This document shows positions 1-7,411 of a stretch of 49,954 bases of DNA, in pieces. Source of the stretch: Formivibrio sp. (GTDB lineage Bacteria > Pseudomonadota > Gammaproteobacteria > Burkholderiales > Chitinibacteraceae). The translations under genes were made by a program, and so were the position numbers. Location: contig JARLJJ010000124.1 of assembly GCA_031291275.1 (NCBI GenBank), positions 1-49,954 of the forward strand, read 5' to 3'. How positions within the stretch are numbered: position 1 is the first letter of the stretch; every line of letters begins with the position of its first letter. The notes under the pieces were generated by a model, which ran no database searches, was not told the DNA's origin, and was given only the letters and a program-made list of their open reading frames with translations.

Positions 1-980
1 AGGCCATCGGCCAACACTTTCTTCACTGCCGTTTCAATGCGCGTTGCCGATACTTCGTCGTTGAAGGAGTAACGCAGCATCATCGCCACCGACAGGATCG
101 TTGCCAGTGGATTGGCCAGATTCTTGCCGGCGATGTCCGGCGCGGAGCCGTGGCTCGGCTCGTACATGCCCTTGTTGTTTTCATCGAGCGACGCCGACGG
201 CAGCATGCCGATCGAGCCGGTCAGCATCGACGCTTCATCCGACAAAATGTCACCGAAGATATTGCCGGTTACCACCACATCGAATTGCTTCGGATTGCGC
301 ACGAGCTGCATTGCGGCGTTATCAACCAGCATGTGGCTGAGCTGAACTTCCGGGTATTCGGCCGAGAGTTCGATCATCACATCGCGCCACAATTGCGTGG
401 TTTCCAACACGTTCATCTTGTCGATGGAGCACACTTTCTTGCCGCGCTTCATGGCAGCATCGAAAGCCACCCGGCCGATACGGCGGATTTCGTCTTCGTT
501 GTAGATCATGGTGTTGCGACCGACGCGCTTGCCATCTTCCACGGTGATGCCGCGCGGCTCGCCGAAGTAGATGTCGCCAGTCAGTTCGCGCACGATCAGG
601 ATATCCAGACCAGACACGATTTCCGGCTTCAGCGACGAAGCGTTGGCCAGTTCCGGATAGAGGATGGCCGGGCGCAGGTTGGCGAACAGGTTCAGATCTT
701 TGCGGATGCCGAGCAGACCACGTTCCGGACGTTGCGGACGCGGCAGGTTGTCCCACTGCGGACCACCCACGGCGCCGAGCAATACGGCATCGGCTTCGCG
801 CGCCAGCTTTTGCGTGGCTTCCGGATACGGCGAGCCGGTGGCATCGACGGCACCGCCACCAAGCAGGCCTTGTTCGGTCTCGATGGCCATGCCTTCTTTC
901 TTGAACACGTCCAGCACGCGCAAAGCTTGCGCCATGATTTCCGGACCAATGCCGTCACCCGGCAGAACTGCGATTTTCAT
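1..980 (-). CDS. leuB: 3-isopropylmalate dehydrogenase LeuB (3' end cut by window edge)
   Basis: LeuB oxidatively decarboxylates 3-isopropylmalate to 2-oxoisocaproate with NAD+ in cytosolic leucine synthesis. It also acts on the methylmalate intermediate of the citramalate route to isoleucine. The reading frame starts at 980 with [16 protein letters not shown], the family's nucleotide-binding start, followed by [11 protein letters not shown] and [17 protein letters not shown]. About 326 of the usual roughly 355 residues are visible, and the frame stays open to base 1, so the C-terminus is missing only because the window ends. It is the last visible gene of leuC-ecn-leuD-leuB. The gap to leuD is filled by two repeat elements rather than an obvious promoter. 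Identification is by motif recognition and gene order. Confidence 0.97.
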   Translation of the reverse strand, partial: MKIAVLPGDGIGPEIMAQALRVLDVFKKEGMAIETEQGLLGGGAVDATGSPYPEATQKLAREADAVLLGAVGGPQWDNLPRPQRPERGLLGIRKDLNLFANLRPAILYPELANASSLKPEIVSGLDILIVRELTGDIYFGEPRGITVEDGKRVGRNTMIYNEDEIRRIGRVAFDAAMKRGKKVCSIDKMNVLETTQLWRDVMIELSAEYPEVQLSHMLVDNAAMQLVRNPKQFDVVVTGNIFGDILSDEASMLTGSIGMLPSASLDENNKGMYEPSHGSAPDIAGKNLANPLATILSVAMMLRYSFNDEVSATRIETAVKKVLADG

Positions 981-997
981 TTTTTATCCTTTTCGAT

Positions 998-1092
998 GTC
1001 ATTCCGGCGCAGGCCGGAATCCAGTGTTTTAACAACCGCTGGATCAGGGCCTGTGCCCCGAAGGAAATACCCTTGGGGTACGCCGGGATGAC
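998..1092. repeat. 95-bp repeat-like element with terminal inverted repeats
   Basis: This stretch between leuD and leuB begins GTCATTCCGGCG and ends CGCCGGGATGAC. The two ends are inverted repeats matching at 11 of 12 positions. A second inner pairing is CCGGAATCCAG on the left with CTGGATCAGG further in. Elements with GTCATTCCGGC ends are a common class of dispersed palindromic intergenic repeat in Proteobacteria. No second copy was seen in this window, so calling it a repeat rests on end structure and family knowledge. Confidence 0.6.
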
Positions 1093-1105
1093 GGTAATTA
1101 GTAAT

Positions 1106-1249
1106 TGATCTGGTTCAGTGGGAGAGCGAGCGCCGCCAAAATCAAGAAGCACGGAGCACAGCAACCGGAATGGACACAAAGTCCATGAGGATTGCGAGCA
1201 CCGCGCGACGCCGAGTTTGGCAAGCGCAGCCTCCCAATGAATTAGATCA
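1106..1249. repeat. Long imperfect palindromic element, copy A (abuts the leuD stop codon)
   Basis: A roughly 144-bp imperfect palindrome. The left end TGATCTGGTTCAGTGGGAG and the reverse complement of the right end (TGATCTAATTCATTGGGAG) match at 16 of 19 positions. The apex contains ATGGAC-ACAAA-GTCCAT at 1170-1186 inside a shared core (ACCGGAATG ... CATGAGGATT ... GAGCA) that recurs in copy B at 26852-26893. The right end includes the leuD stop codon (1247-1249), so on the coding strand the element begins exactly at TGA. It may form a stem-loop in the leuD-leuB mRNA. Function is unknown. Confidence 0.65.
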
Positions 1250-1885
1250 GGCGAACAACCAGGGCTGACTGGCCTTGTGCTTGGTCTCAAACGCCTTGAT
1301 CTCATCCGAATGCATCAGCGTCAGGCCAATTTCGTCCAGACCATTCAACATGCAATGCTTGCGGTGTTCGGTAATGTCGAATTTGAAGCTGAAACCGGAT
1401 GGCGTGGTTACGGTCTGTTCTTCCAGATTCACGTTGAGCTTGTAACCCTCGGTGGCTTCGCATTCCTTGAACAGGCGATCAACCACTTCCGCAGAGGCCA
1501 CAATCGGCAACAGGCCATTCTTGTAGGTGTTGCTGAAGAAAATATCGGCATAGGACGGCGCAATGATGACGCGGAAACCGTAATCTTCAATCGCCCATGG
1601 AGCGTGCTCCCGGCTGGAGCCGCAACCGAAATTGTCACGTGCCAGCAAAACTTGCGCGCCTTGGTAACGTGGCTGATTCAGCACAAAATCCTTGTTGAGC
1701 GGGCGATTGGTACAGTCCATGCCCGGTTCGCCATGGTCGGTATAGCGCCATTCGTCGAACAGGTAAGGGCCAAAGCCCGAGCGCTTGATCGATTTGAGGA
1801 ACTGCTTGGGTATGATCGCATCGGTATCGATGTTGGCGCGATCTATCGGGCAAACCAGCCCGTTGAGCTGCGTAAATGCTTTCAT
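1247..1885 (-). CDS. leuD: 3-isopropylmalate dehydratase small subunit LeuD
   Basis: This is the small (swivel-domain) subunit of isopropylmalate isomerase. With LeuC it isomerises 2- to 3-isopropylmalate in leucine synthesis and citramalate to methylmalate in the CimA route. The 212-residue protein begins [20 protein letters not shown] and carries the family motifs [12 protein letters not shown] near residue 20 and [14 protein letters not shown] near residue 90. Length is normal for a bacterial LeuD. It lies 12 bases after the small lipoprotein gene and is followed at once by a palindromic element that starts at its stop codon. Part of the leuC operon. Confidence 0.97.
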   Translation of the reverse strand: MKAFTQLNGLVCPIDRANIDTDAIIPKQFLKSIKRSGFGPYLFDEWRYTDHGEPGMDCTNRPLNKDFVLNQPRYQGAQVLLARDNFGCGSSREHAPWAIEDYGFRVIIAPSYADIFFSNTYKNGLLPIVASAEVVDRLFKECEATEGYKLNVNLEEQTVTTPSGFSFKFDITEHRKHCMLNGLDEIGLTLMHSDEIKAFETKHKASQPWLFA

Positions 1886-1897
1886 GAGAATCCTCTC

Positions 1898-2023
1898 TTA
1901 TTTCTTGGCGGCGCCGCCGATTTTTTCACCCACTTTTTCCAGATCTTGACCAAAGCCATGAACAGTATTGCATCCGGCCAAGGTGAACATGCTCAGCAAG
2001 GCAATAATCAGAAGTCGTTTCAT
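1898..2023 (-). CDS. Entericidin EcnA/EcnB-like small lipoprotein
   Basis: A 41-residue protein. It has a lysine/arginine start (MKRLLI), a hydrophobic stretch and the lipobox LAGC, with the acylated cysteine at residue 18. The mature part contains GQDLEKVGEKIGGAAKK, the conserved entericidin pattern. Entericidins are tiny membrane lipoproteins, named from E. coli EcnA/EcnB, where B is a bacteriolytic toxin and A its antidote. Their role in other bacteria is mostly unknown. A good ribosome site (AAGGAG) lies just upstream. It sits between leuC and leuD, 20 bases from leuC, and so is translated from the leucine operon. Only one such gene is present, so no toxin-antidote pair can be claimed. 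Confidence 0.85.
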   Translation of the reverse strand: MKRLLIIALLSMFTLAGCNTVHGFGQDLEKVGEKIGGAAKK

Positions 2024-2043
2024 CACAAGGTCTCCTTGAAAAA

Positions 2044-3453
2044 TTACTGTTGGGTGCGAATGTCAACAAAATGACCGGCAATCGCAGCAGCCGCAGCCAT
2101 CGCCGGGCTAACCAGATGCGTCCGGCCGCCCGGGCCTTGACGCCCTTCGAAATTGCGGTTGGAGGTCGAAGCACAACGCTCTCCCGGGCTCAGACGGTCG
2201 GCATTCATCGCCAGGCACATTGAGCAACCCGGTTCGCGCCACTCAAAACCGGCTTCGGTAAAGATCTTGTCCAGGCCTTCGGCTTCGGCTTGGCGCTTGA
2301 CGATGCCAGAACCCGGTACCACCAGTGCCAATTTAACGCTACCGGCCACCTTCTTGCCCTTGGCTACGACGGCTGCCGCACGCAAGTCTTCAATGCGCGA
2401 ATTGGTACATGACCCGATAAACACCTTGTCAATCTGGATATCGGTGATCGGCATGTCGGCTTGCAGGCCCATGTATTGCAATGCGCGTTCAACGCCGGCA
2501 CGCTTGACCGGATCGGCTTCATTGGCAGGATTAGGCACCTTGCCACCCACGGCCAGCACTTGCTCTGGCGAAGTACCCCAGGTCACTTGCGGCTCGATGG
2601 ATTCGGCCTTGATTTCTACCACGGCATCGAACTTGGCATCGGCATCGGAATGCAGCGTGCTCCAGTAGGCTACTGCCTTGTCCCAATCGGCGCCCTTCGG
2701 TGCGTGCGGACGGCCTTTCAGGTAGGTCACGGTGGTTTCATCCGCCGCGATAATGCCAGCGCGCGCACCAGCTTCAATTGCCAGATTGCAAACGGTCATG
2801 CGGCCTTCCATCGACAAGGCCTTGATGGCCGAACCGGCAAATTCAATACAGTAGCCAGTACCGCCAGCAGTGCCGATCTTGCCGATAATGGCGAGCGCCA
2901 CGTCTTTGGCGGTAACGCCCGCGCCCAACTGACCTTCAACCTTGATCAGCATGGCTTTGGATTTTTTCTGCACCAGTGTCTGGGTGGCCAGCACATGTTC
3001 GACTTCGGACGTGCCGATACCGTGAGCCAGCGCAGCAAATGCGCCGTGGGTCGCGGTGTGGCTATCGCCGCAAACAACCGTCATGCCCGGCAAAGTGGCA
3101 CCGTTTTCCGGTGCGATCACATGGATAATGCCTTGGTTTTCATGCTTGAACGGGAAGTAAACCAGGGCACCGAATTCTTTGATATTGGCATCCAGCGTAT
3201 CAACCTGGGCCTTGGAGATGGGGTCCTCGATATCACGATCCCAGTGATTGGTCGGGGTATTGTGATCGGGCACGGCCACAATCGAGGTATTGCGCCAAGC
3301 ACGGCGCTTCGCCAGGCGCAGGCCTTCAAAAGCTTGCGGGCTGGTCACTTCGTGCATCAGGTGACGGTCGATATAAAGAAGACAGGTGCCGTCGCTTTCT
3401 TCGCGAACGACGTGTGTTTCCCACAATTTGTCATACAGCGTCTTGCCAGCCAT
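2044..3453 (-). CDS. leuC: 3-isopropylmalate dehydratase large subunit LeuC
   Basis: The large, [4Fe-4S]-binding subunit of isopropylmalate isomerase (aconitase family), partner of LeuD. The 469-residue protein starts [16 protein letters not shown]. It shows the aconitase signature [19 protein letters not shown] near residue 130 and the cluster cysteines in [14 protein letters not shown] near 350 and [11 protein letters not shown] near 410. Length is typical. It is the first gene of the minus-strand operon and is divergent from the XRE regulator at 3627. The 173-bp space between them holds two short palindromes that could be operators. No leucine-rich leader peptide was recognised upstream. 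Confidence 0.97.
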   Translation of the reverse strand: MAGKTLYDKLWETHVVREESDGTCLLYIDRHLMHEVTSPQAFEGLRLAKRRAWRNTSIVAVPDHNTPTNHWDRDIEDPISKAQVDTLDANIKEFGALVYFPFKHENQGIIHVIAPENGATLPGMTVVCGDSHTATHGAFAALAHGIGTSEVEHVLATQTLVQKKSKAMLIKVEGQLGAGVTAKDVALAIIGKIGTAGGTGYCIEFAGSAIKALSMEGRMTVCNLAIEAGARAGIIAADETTVTYLKGRPHAPKGADWDKAVAYWSTLHSDADAKFDAVVEIKAESIEPQVTWGTSPEQVLAVGGKVPNPANEADPVKRAGVERALQYMGLQADMPITDIQIDKVFIGSCTNSRIEDLRAAAVVAKGKKVAGSVKLALVVPGSGIVKRQAEAEGLDKIFTEAGFEWREPGCSMCLAMNADRLSPGERCASTSNRNFEGRQGPGGRTHLVSPAMAAAAAIAGHFVDIRTQQ

Positions 3454-3548
3454 GAGTGACTCCTTGATTTGGCGCTTAGAATATTGATATTACCGGTCAG
3501 TCGTTCAATTGCACATGCTTTTTATCTGTTGCCAGACCGGCGTTGTCA

Positions 3549-3601
3549 TGCATAGTATGCAGTCTTTAATACCAGAACAAGCCTAGTAGTTATACTAGTA
3601 T
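3549..3601. promoter_or_regulatory. Two palindromes in the leuC / XRE-regulator divergent spacer
   Basis: TGCATA-G-TATGCA (3549-3561) is a perfect 6-bp inverted repeat with a one-base centre. ATACTAGTAT (3592-3601) is a perfect 10-bp palindrome 25 bases before the regulator start codon. The position suits an autoregulatory operator of the XRE protein, which could also affect leuC. This is inference from symmetry and location only. Confidence 0.35.
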
Positions 3602-3626
3602 TAAAACTAATAGCCACGAGTAAATC

Positions 3627-4415
3627 ATGGATACCCGACGCAAGGAATTGGGCGAGTTTTTGCAAGTGTTGCGCCAACGCAGTGCGCCGGAAGCCTTTGG
3701 CTTTCCCGGCGGCAACCGGCGCCGTACCCAAGGGCTGCGCCGGGAAGAAGTTGCGCAACTCGCCGACATCAGCCCGACCTGGTATACCTGGATTGAACAA
3801 GGCCGCGAAGTGAATGTCTCGGCGGAGGTTCTTGACCGCTTGTCACAAACGCTGCTGCTTACCCGTACCGAACGTGCCTACCTGTTTGAAATGGCCGGCC
3901 GGCGCGATCCGCTCGCTGCCGAACCGGAAAATGACACTGCGCCGGAACCACTCACAACCCTGCTTGTCGATATCGCCATTCCGGCTTACATCATGGGCCG
4001 ATATTGGGATTTACTGGCCTGGAACGCCCCCGCCGCCCAGCTTTTCACCGGCTGGCTGGATCAACCACAGAGCAGTACCCCCAACCTGTTGCGTTTTATC
4101 TTTCAGGAGCCCGCTTCCCGCCAATTGCTGGTGGACTGGGAAACACGCGCCCGCCGGATCACTGCGGAGTTCCGTGCCGATTGCCGTAGCCGGCTTGAAG
4201 AACCGGCACTGCAAAAACTGGTGGAAGATCTCTCTCAGACCAGCCCCGACTTCGCCCGGTTCTGGAAACAACATGACGTACTGGAACGGCAAGGGGGACA
4301 GCGTGACTTCAACCATCCCCAACGCGGCTTGATCAGCTATCAGCAGATCACCCTGTATCCGGTGGAACAGGAACAATTGAAACTGGTGATGTTGAAGCCT
4401 GTCGAGATTTTGTAA
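3627..4415 (+). CDS. XRE-family (MmyB-like) helix-turn-helix regulator
   Basis: A 262-residue cytosolic regulator. Residues about 1-80 form the helix-turn-helix: MDTRRKELGEFLQVLRQR, then GLRREEVAQLADISPTWYTW and a WIEQGRE recognition region. The remainder resembles the MmyB-like ligand-binding domain found behind this HTH type, with LLAWNAPAAQLFTGW near residue 130. MmyB-like regulators often control nearby enzyme or transporter genes, and the effector is usually unknown. It is transcribed away from leuC. The ribosome site is weak (GAG a few bases before the ATG). Possible targets are itself or the neighbouring AbrB-type gene, but nothing in the sequence decides this. Confidence 0.88.
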   Translation: MDTRRKELGEFLQVLRQRSAPEAFGFPGGNRRRTQGLRREEVAQLADISPTWYTWIEQGREVNVSAEVLDRLSQTLLLTRTERAYLFEMAGRRDPLAAEPENDTAPEPLTTLLVDIAIPAYIMGRYWDLLAWNAPAAQLFTGWLDQPQSSTPNLLRFIFQEPASRQLLVDWETRARRITAEFRADCRSRLEEPALQKLVEDLSQTSPDFARFWKQHDVLERQGGQRDFNHPQRGLISYQQITLYPVEQEQLKLVMLKPVEIL

Positions 4416-4487
4416 AACGGAAGCGAGATCACCACGAGCCACAAACGGGCGATATCGACCCGGAGCCATTGTCGGCACCGGAAAGAA

Positions 4488-5558
4488 TCAGGCAAAGCGA
4501 CAGATCAGCTTGGCTATCCATGGCCCGGTGAGAATCACCACGAACAAACGCAAGGTTTGCACGGCCAGGACAAAGGGGATATCCGCATGACTGCCCAGTG
4601 CAATGATGGTGACCGAATCCAGCCCGCCAGGGCTCGTTGCCAAATAGGCCGTCAAGGGATCGGTATGCAGTATTTGCGTCAGCATCCAGGCAGAACAACC
4701 GCACAGGGCAATCAGCAAGAATGTCGCGGTTAATAGAACAGGTAAGGCACGTAATGCGTACACCAGAATATTGCGATTGAACCCGAGTCCGACATACCAA
4801 CCCAAGGCGATGTAGGCGCAAGATTGAAGCCAGAATGGCAAAGCCAGGTTGGCCCAGCCGCTTGCATGCAACACAGCGCCAAGCAACATCGGCACCAGAA
4901 GTGCCCCGCCAGGAATACGCCATTGCTGACCAAGCCAGGCGCCAACGACCGCCACAACCAAAGTCAGCGTAATGGCACTCCAGCTATCCACCATCACAGT
5001 GCTCGATACCGTGGAATGCACCGTCGCAGCCAACCCGCTTCCTTGCAGAAAATGCGTCGCCAGCGCTGCCGACAGCACGACCATCAGCACCCGAAGATAC
5101 TGCATGAACGCCACCAGACGCACATCCGCCCCAAACGATTCCGCCATGCCGATCATGGCGCTGGCACCACCCGGCGAAGAGCCCCACGCCGCCGTGGACC
5201 CCGGCAGGGTGCCCGTTTTCATCACGACCCAGCCAACAACGCCGCCGGCGACCACCGTGGTTCCGACGATCAGCAGCATCAACACACCATCCCGCGCAAT
5301 GGATGCCACAATCGAGGTCGTGATGGTTTGGGCAACAATGCACCCGATAATGGCCTGAGAGCCGACGAAACACTGTCGAGGCAGCCGCAGCGAGGCCCCG
5401 CGCAAGCTAAACACCAAGGCGCTCAACATCGGCCCGATCAGAAAAGCCGCCGGGAAAGCGGCCTGTTGCAGCAACCAGGCACAGAGCAAGGAAACCGCCA
5501 GTAGAGCGAGCCAATAGCCCGCCGGCTGACGTGGCCAGAGGCGATTCAATGGCGGCAA
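4488..5558 (-). CDS. AbrB-family membrane protein (PF05145, once called ammonia monooxygenase-like)
   Basis: A 356-residue integral membrane protein with about ten hydrophobic segments. It begins MPPLNRLWPRQPAGYWLALL, and the halves appear duplicated (GPMLSALVFSLRG early; PGGALLVPMLLGAVLHASGW later), as expected for the AbrB duplication fold. Glycine-rich GSSPGGASAMIGMA and ATSPGGLDSVTIIA repeat a PGG motif in both halves, which supports internal duplication. The old ammonia monooxygenase label is not supported by biochemistry. Members are regarded as putative transporters or regulators of unknown substrate. The start overlaps the end of cimA by 13 bases, so the two are probably cotranscribed and translationally coupled. 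Confidence 0.85.
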   Translation of the reverse strand: MPPLNRLWPRQPAGYWLALLAVSLLCAWLLQQAAFPAAFLIGPMLSALVFSLRGASLRLPRQCFVGSQAIIGCIVAQTITTSIVASIARDGVLMLLIVGTTVVAGGVVGWVVMKTGTLPGSTAAWGSSPGGASAMIGMAESFGADVRLVAFMQYLRVLMVVLSAALATHFLQGSGLAATVHSTVSSTVMVDSWSAITLTLVVAVVGAWLGQQWRIPGGALLVPMLLGAVLHASGWANLALPFWLQSCAYIALGWYVGLGFNRNILVYALRALPVLLTATFLLIALCGCSAWMLTQILHTDPLTAYLATSPGGLDSVTIIALGSHADIPFVLAVQTLRLFVVILTGPWIAKLICRFA

Positions 5559-7123
5559 TCTTGCTCCCGCGCCAGCTTGTATTCGATTGCATCAACCAGC
5601 GCGCGCCAGGAAGCGTCGATCACGTCGGTGGATACGCCAATCGTGGTCCAGGAGCCCGTCTTGTCGGCCGACTCGATCAGCACGCGCACTCTGGCCGCCG
5701 TTGCCTTGTCGGAGTCCAGCACGCGTACCTTGTAATCGGTGAGCTTCATTTCGCAGATTTCCGGATAGAACCGTTCCAATGCCTTGCGCATGGCCTTGTC
5801 CAGTGCATTGACCGGACCATCGCCCTCGGCGGCGGTGATTTCATCTTCGCCGCCAACCGAAATTTTGATCATGGCCGAAGAATTCATGCCATTGAGAGAG
5901 GGCTCGTTCACGATCACCTTGAACTCTTTCAATTCAAAGAACGGCTGGTACTTGCCCAACAGCTTGCGCACCACCAGCTCGAACGAGCTTTCAGCGGTCT
6001 CGAACTGATACCCGTCATGTTCCAACGCTTTGAGCTTATCGACGATCCGTTGGGTTTCGGGCGAATCTTTGGTCAGGCTCGGGTCGATCTGGTTGATCTT
6101 GGCCAGCAGCGTACTGCGCCCCGCCACTTCACTCATCAGAATACGCCGGCTGTTGCCCACCACATCGGGATTGACATGCTCGTAGGAGATGGGATTCTTG
6201 TTCACCGCATCGATATGCATGCCGCCCTTGTGGGCAAATGCATCATTGCCCACATAGGCTGCTTTTTCGTTATGCGGCATATTGGCAATTTCGCTGACGA
6301 AACGGGCCACGGAAGTCAGGTGCTCCAGATTGCCATTCGGCAGGCATTCCAGGCCAAGTTTGAGCTGGATATTCGGGATGATCGAACACAGATTGGCATT
6401 GCCGCAGCGCTCGCCAATGCCGTTGATCGTGCCTTGAACTTGTGTCGCTCCGGCTTGAACCGCAACGACAGAATTGGCCACAGCCAGTTCGCAATCGTTA
6501 TGGCAATGGATGCCGATGTCCGTGCCCGGAAATTGCCGAACGACCAGTTCGGTAATTTTTTGAACGACATCCGGAAACGTTCCGCCGTTGGTATCGCACA
6601 ATACCAGGCAATCGGCACCGGCCTTGGCCGCAGCAGCGAGTGACTGCATCGCGTAATCCGGGTTGGCACGGTAGCCATCAAAGAAATGTTCCGCATCGAA
6701 CACGACTTCCTTGCCCTGCCCTTTGAAAAACGCAATCGTGTCGCCAATCATGGCCAGATTTTCTTCCAGCGTGGTACGCAGGATATCGGTGACCTGGTAA
6801 TCCCAGCTCTTGCCAAAAATGGCAATCGCATCGGTGCCGGCTTTGAGCAAGGACCGGACATTATTGTCCTCTTCAACAACAACTCCCACCTTGCGCGTGC
6901 TACCGAACGCGATGATTTTTGCATGCTTGAGCTTCAATGCACTCACGCGATTGAAGAACTCCAGATCTTTTGGATTCGAGCCAGGATTGCCTGCTTCAAT
7001 ATAACTGACACCCAGTGCGTCCAATCGCTCGACAATCTTGATCTTGTCTTCCACCGAATAAGAAATGCCTTGGGCTTGCGCGCCATCGCGCAAGGTGGAA
7101 TCGTAAGCATGGATCTGGGTCAT
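5546..7123 (-). CDS. cimA: (R)-citramalate synthase CimA
   Basis: CimA condenses pyruvate with acetyl-CoA to (R)-citramalate, the first step of a threonine-independent isoleucine route. The next steps use LeuC, LeuD and LeuB, all encoded upstream in this window. The start at 7123 (MTQIHAYDSTLRDGAQAQG) is preferred because AGGAG lies about 8 bases upstream; an in-frame ATG at 7153 adds ten unlikely residues. The protein has 525 residues. Visible are the DRE-TIM metallolyase motif STLRDGAQ, the metal motif GIHCHNDCELAVANS near 200 and GERCGNANL near 235. A C-terminal LeuA-type allosteric domain (VRVLDSDKATAARVRVLIES) suggests isoleucine feedback control. No leuA or ilvA is in view. Confidence 0.95.
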   Translation of the reverse strand: MTQIHAYDSTLRDGAQAQGISYSVEDKIKIVERLDALGVSYIEAGNPGSNPKDLEFFNRVSALKLKHAKIIAFGSTRKVGVVVEEDNNVRSLLKAGTDAIAIFGKSWDYQVTDILRTTLEENLAMIGDTIAFFKGQGKEVVFDAEHFFDGYRANPDYAMQSLAAAAKAGADCLVLCDTNGGTFPDVVQKITELVVRQFPGTDIGIHCHNDCELAVANSVVAVQAGATQVQGTINGIGERCGNANLCSIIPNIQLKLGLECLPNGNLEHLTSVARFVSEIANMPHNEKAAYVGNDAFAHKGGMHIDAVNKNPISYEHVNPDVVGNSRRILMSEVAGRSTLLAKINQIDPSLTKDSPETQRIVDKLKALEHDGYQFETAESSFELVVRKLLGKYQPFFELKEFKVIVNEPSLNGMNSSAMIKISVGGEDEITAAEGDGPVNALDKAMRKALERFYPEICEMKLTDYKVRVLDSDKATAARVRVLIESADKTGSWTTIGVSTDVIDASWRALVDAIEYKLAREQDCRH

Positions 7124-7411
7124 AGAGTGGCTCCTGCATCTCCCGCACATCACGGCGGGACACTATCTGGACATTGGACCCGCCATTTTGACAGAAAACA
7201 CCCCAATCACGCAGCCTCTCCTTTTGCCTTGGCCATCAACCATCCTGATTCCACCGCATAAATCAGGGTAACAATTGACCTTGTTGTTCGTTGGTCTGAA
7301 CAATAAAACAAGCGGCTCATTCCGGGCCTCCCTGTATTTGCGCCAGTCAATTTACCGATCGAATACACGGATTTGTCCTGTCAGCCGGGGTTGTCACGGC
7401 AACCGTTGATG

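Noticed and set aside
955..1305. Minus-strand frame of 116 codons across the leuD-leuB gap
   Set aside because: It reads through both repeat elements and the end of leuD; translations of such repeats are commonly miscalled as small proteins.
4488..5558. Ammonia monooxygenase
   Set aside because: The AbrB/PF05145 family once carried this name, but the protein is a duplicated membrane protein without monooxygenase motifs.
5531..6643. Open plus-strand frame of 370 codons opposite cimA
   Set aside because: Antisense to cimA over its whole length; no domain or ribosome site. A shadow of codon bias.
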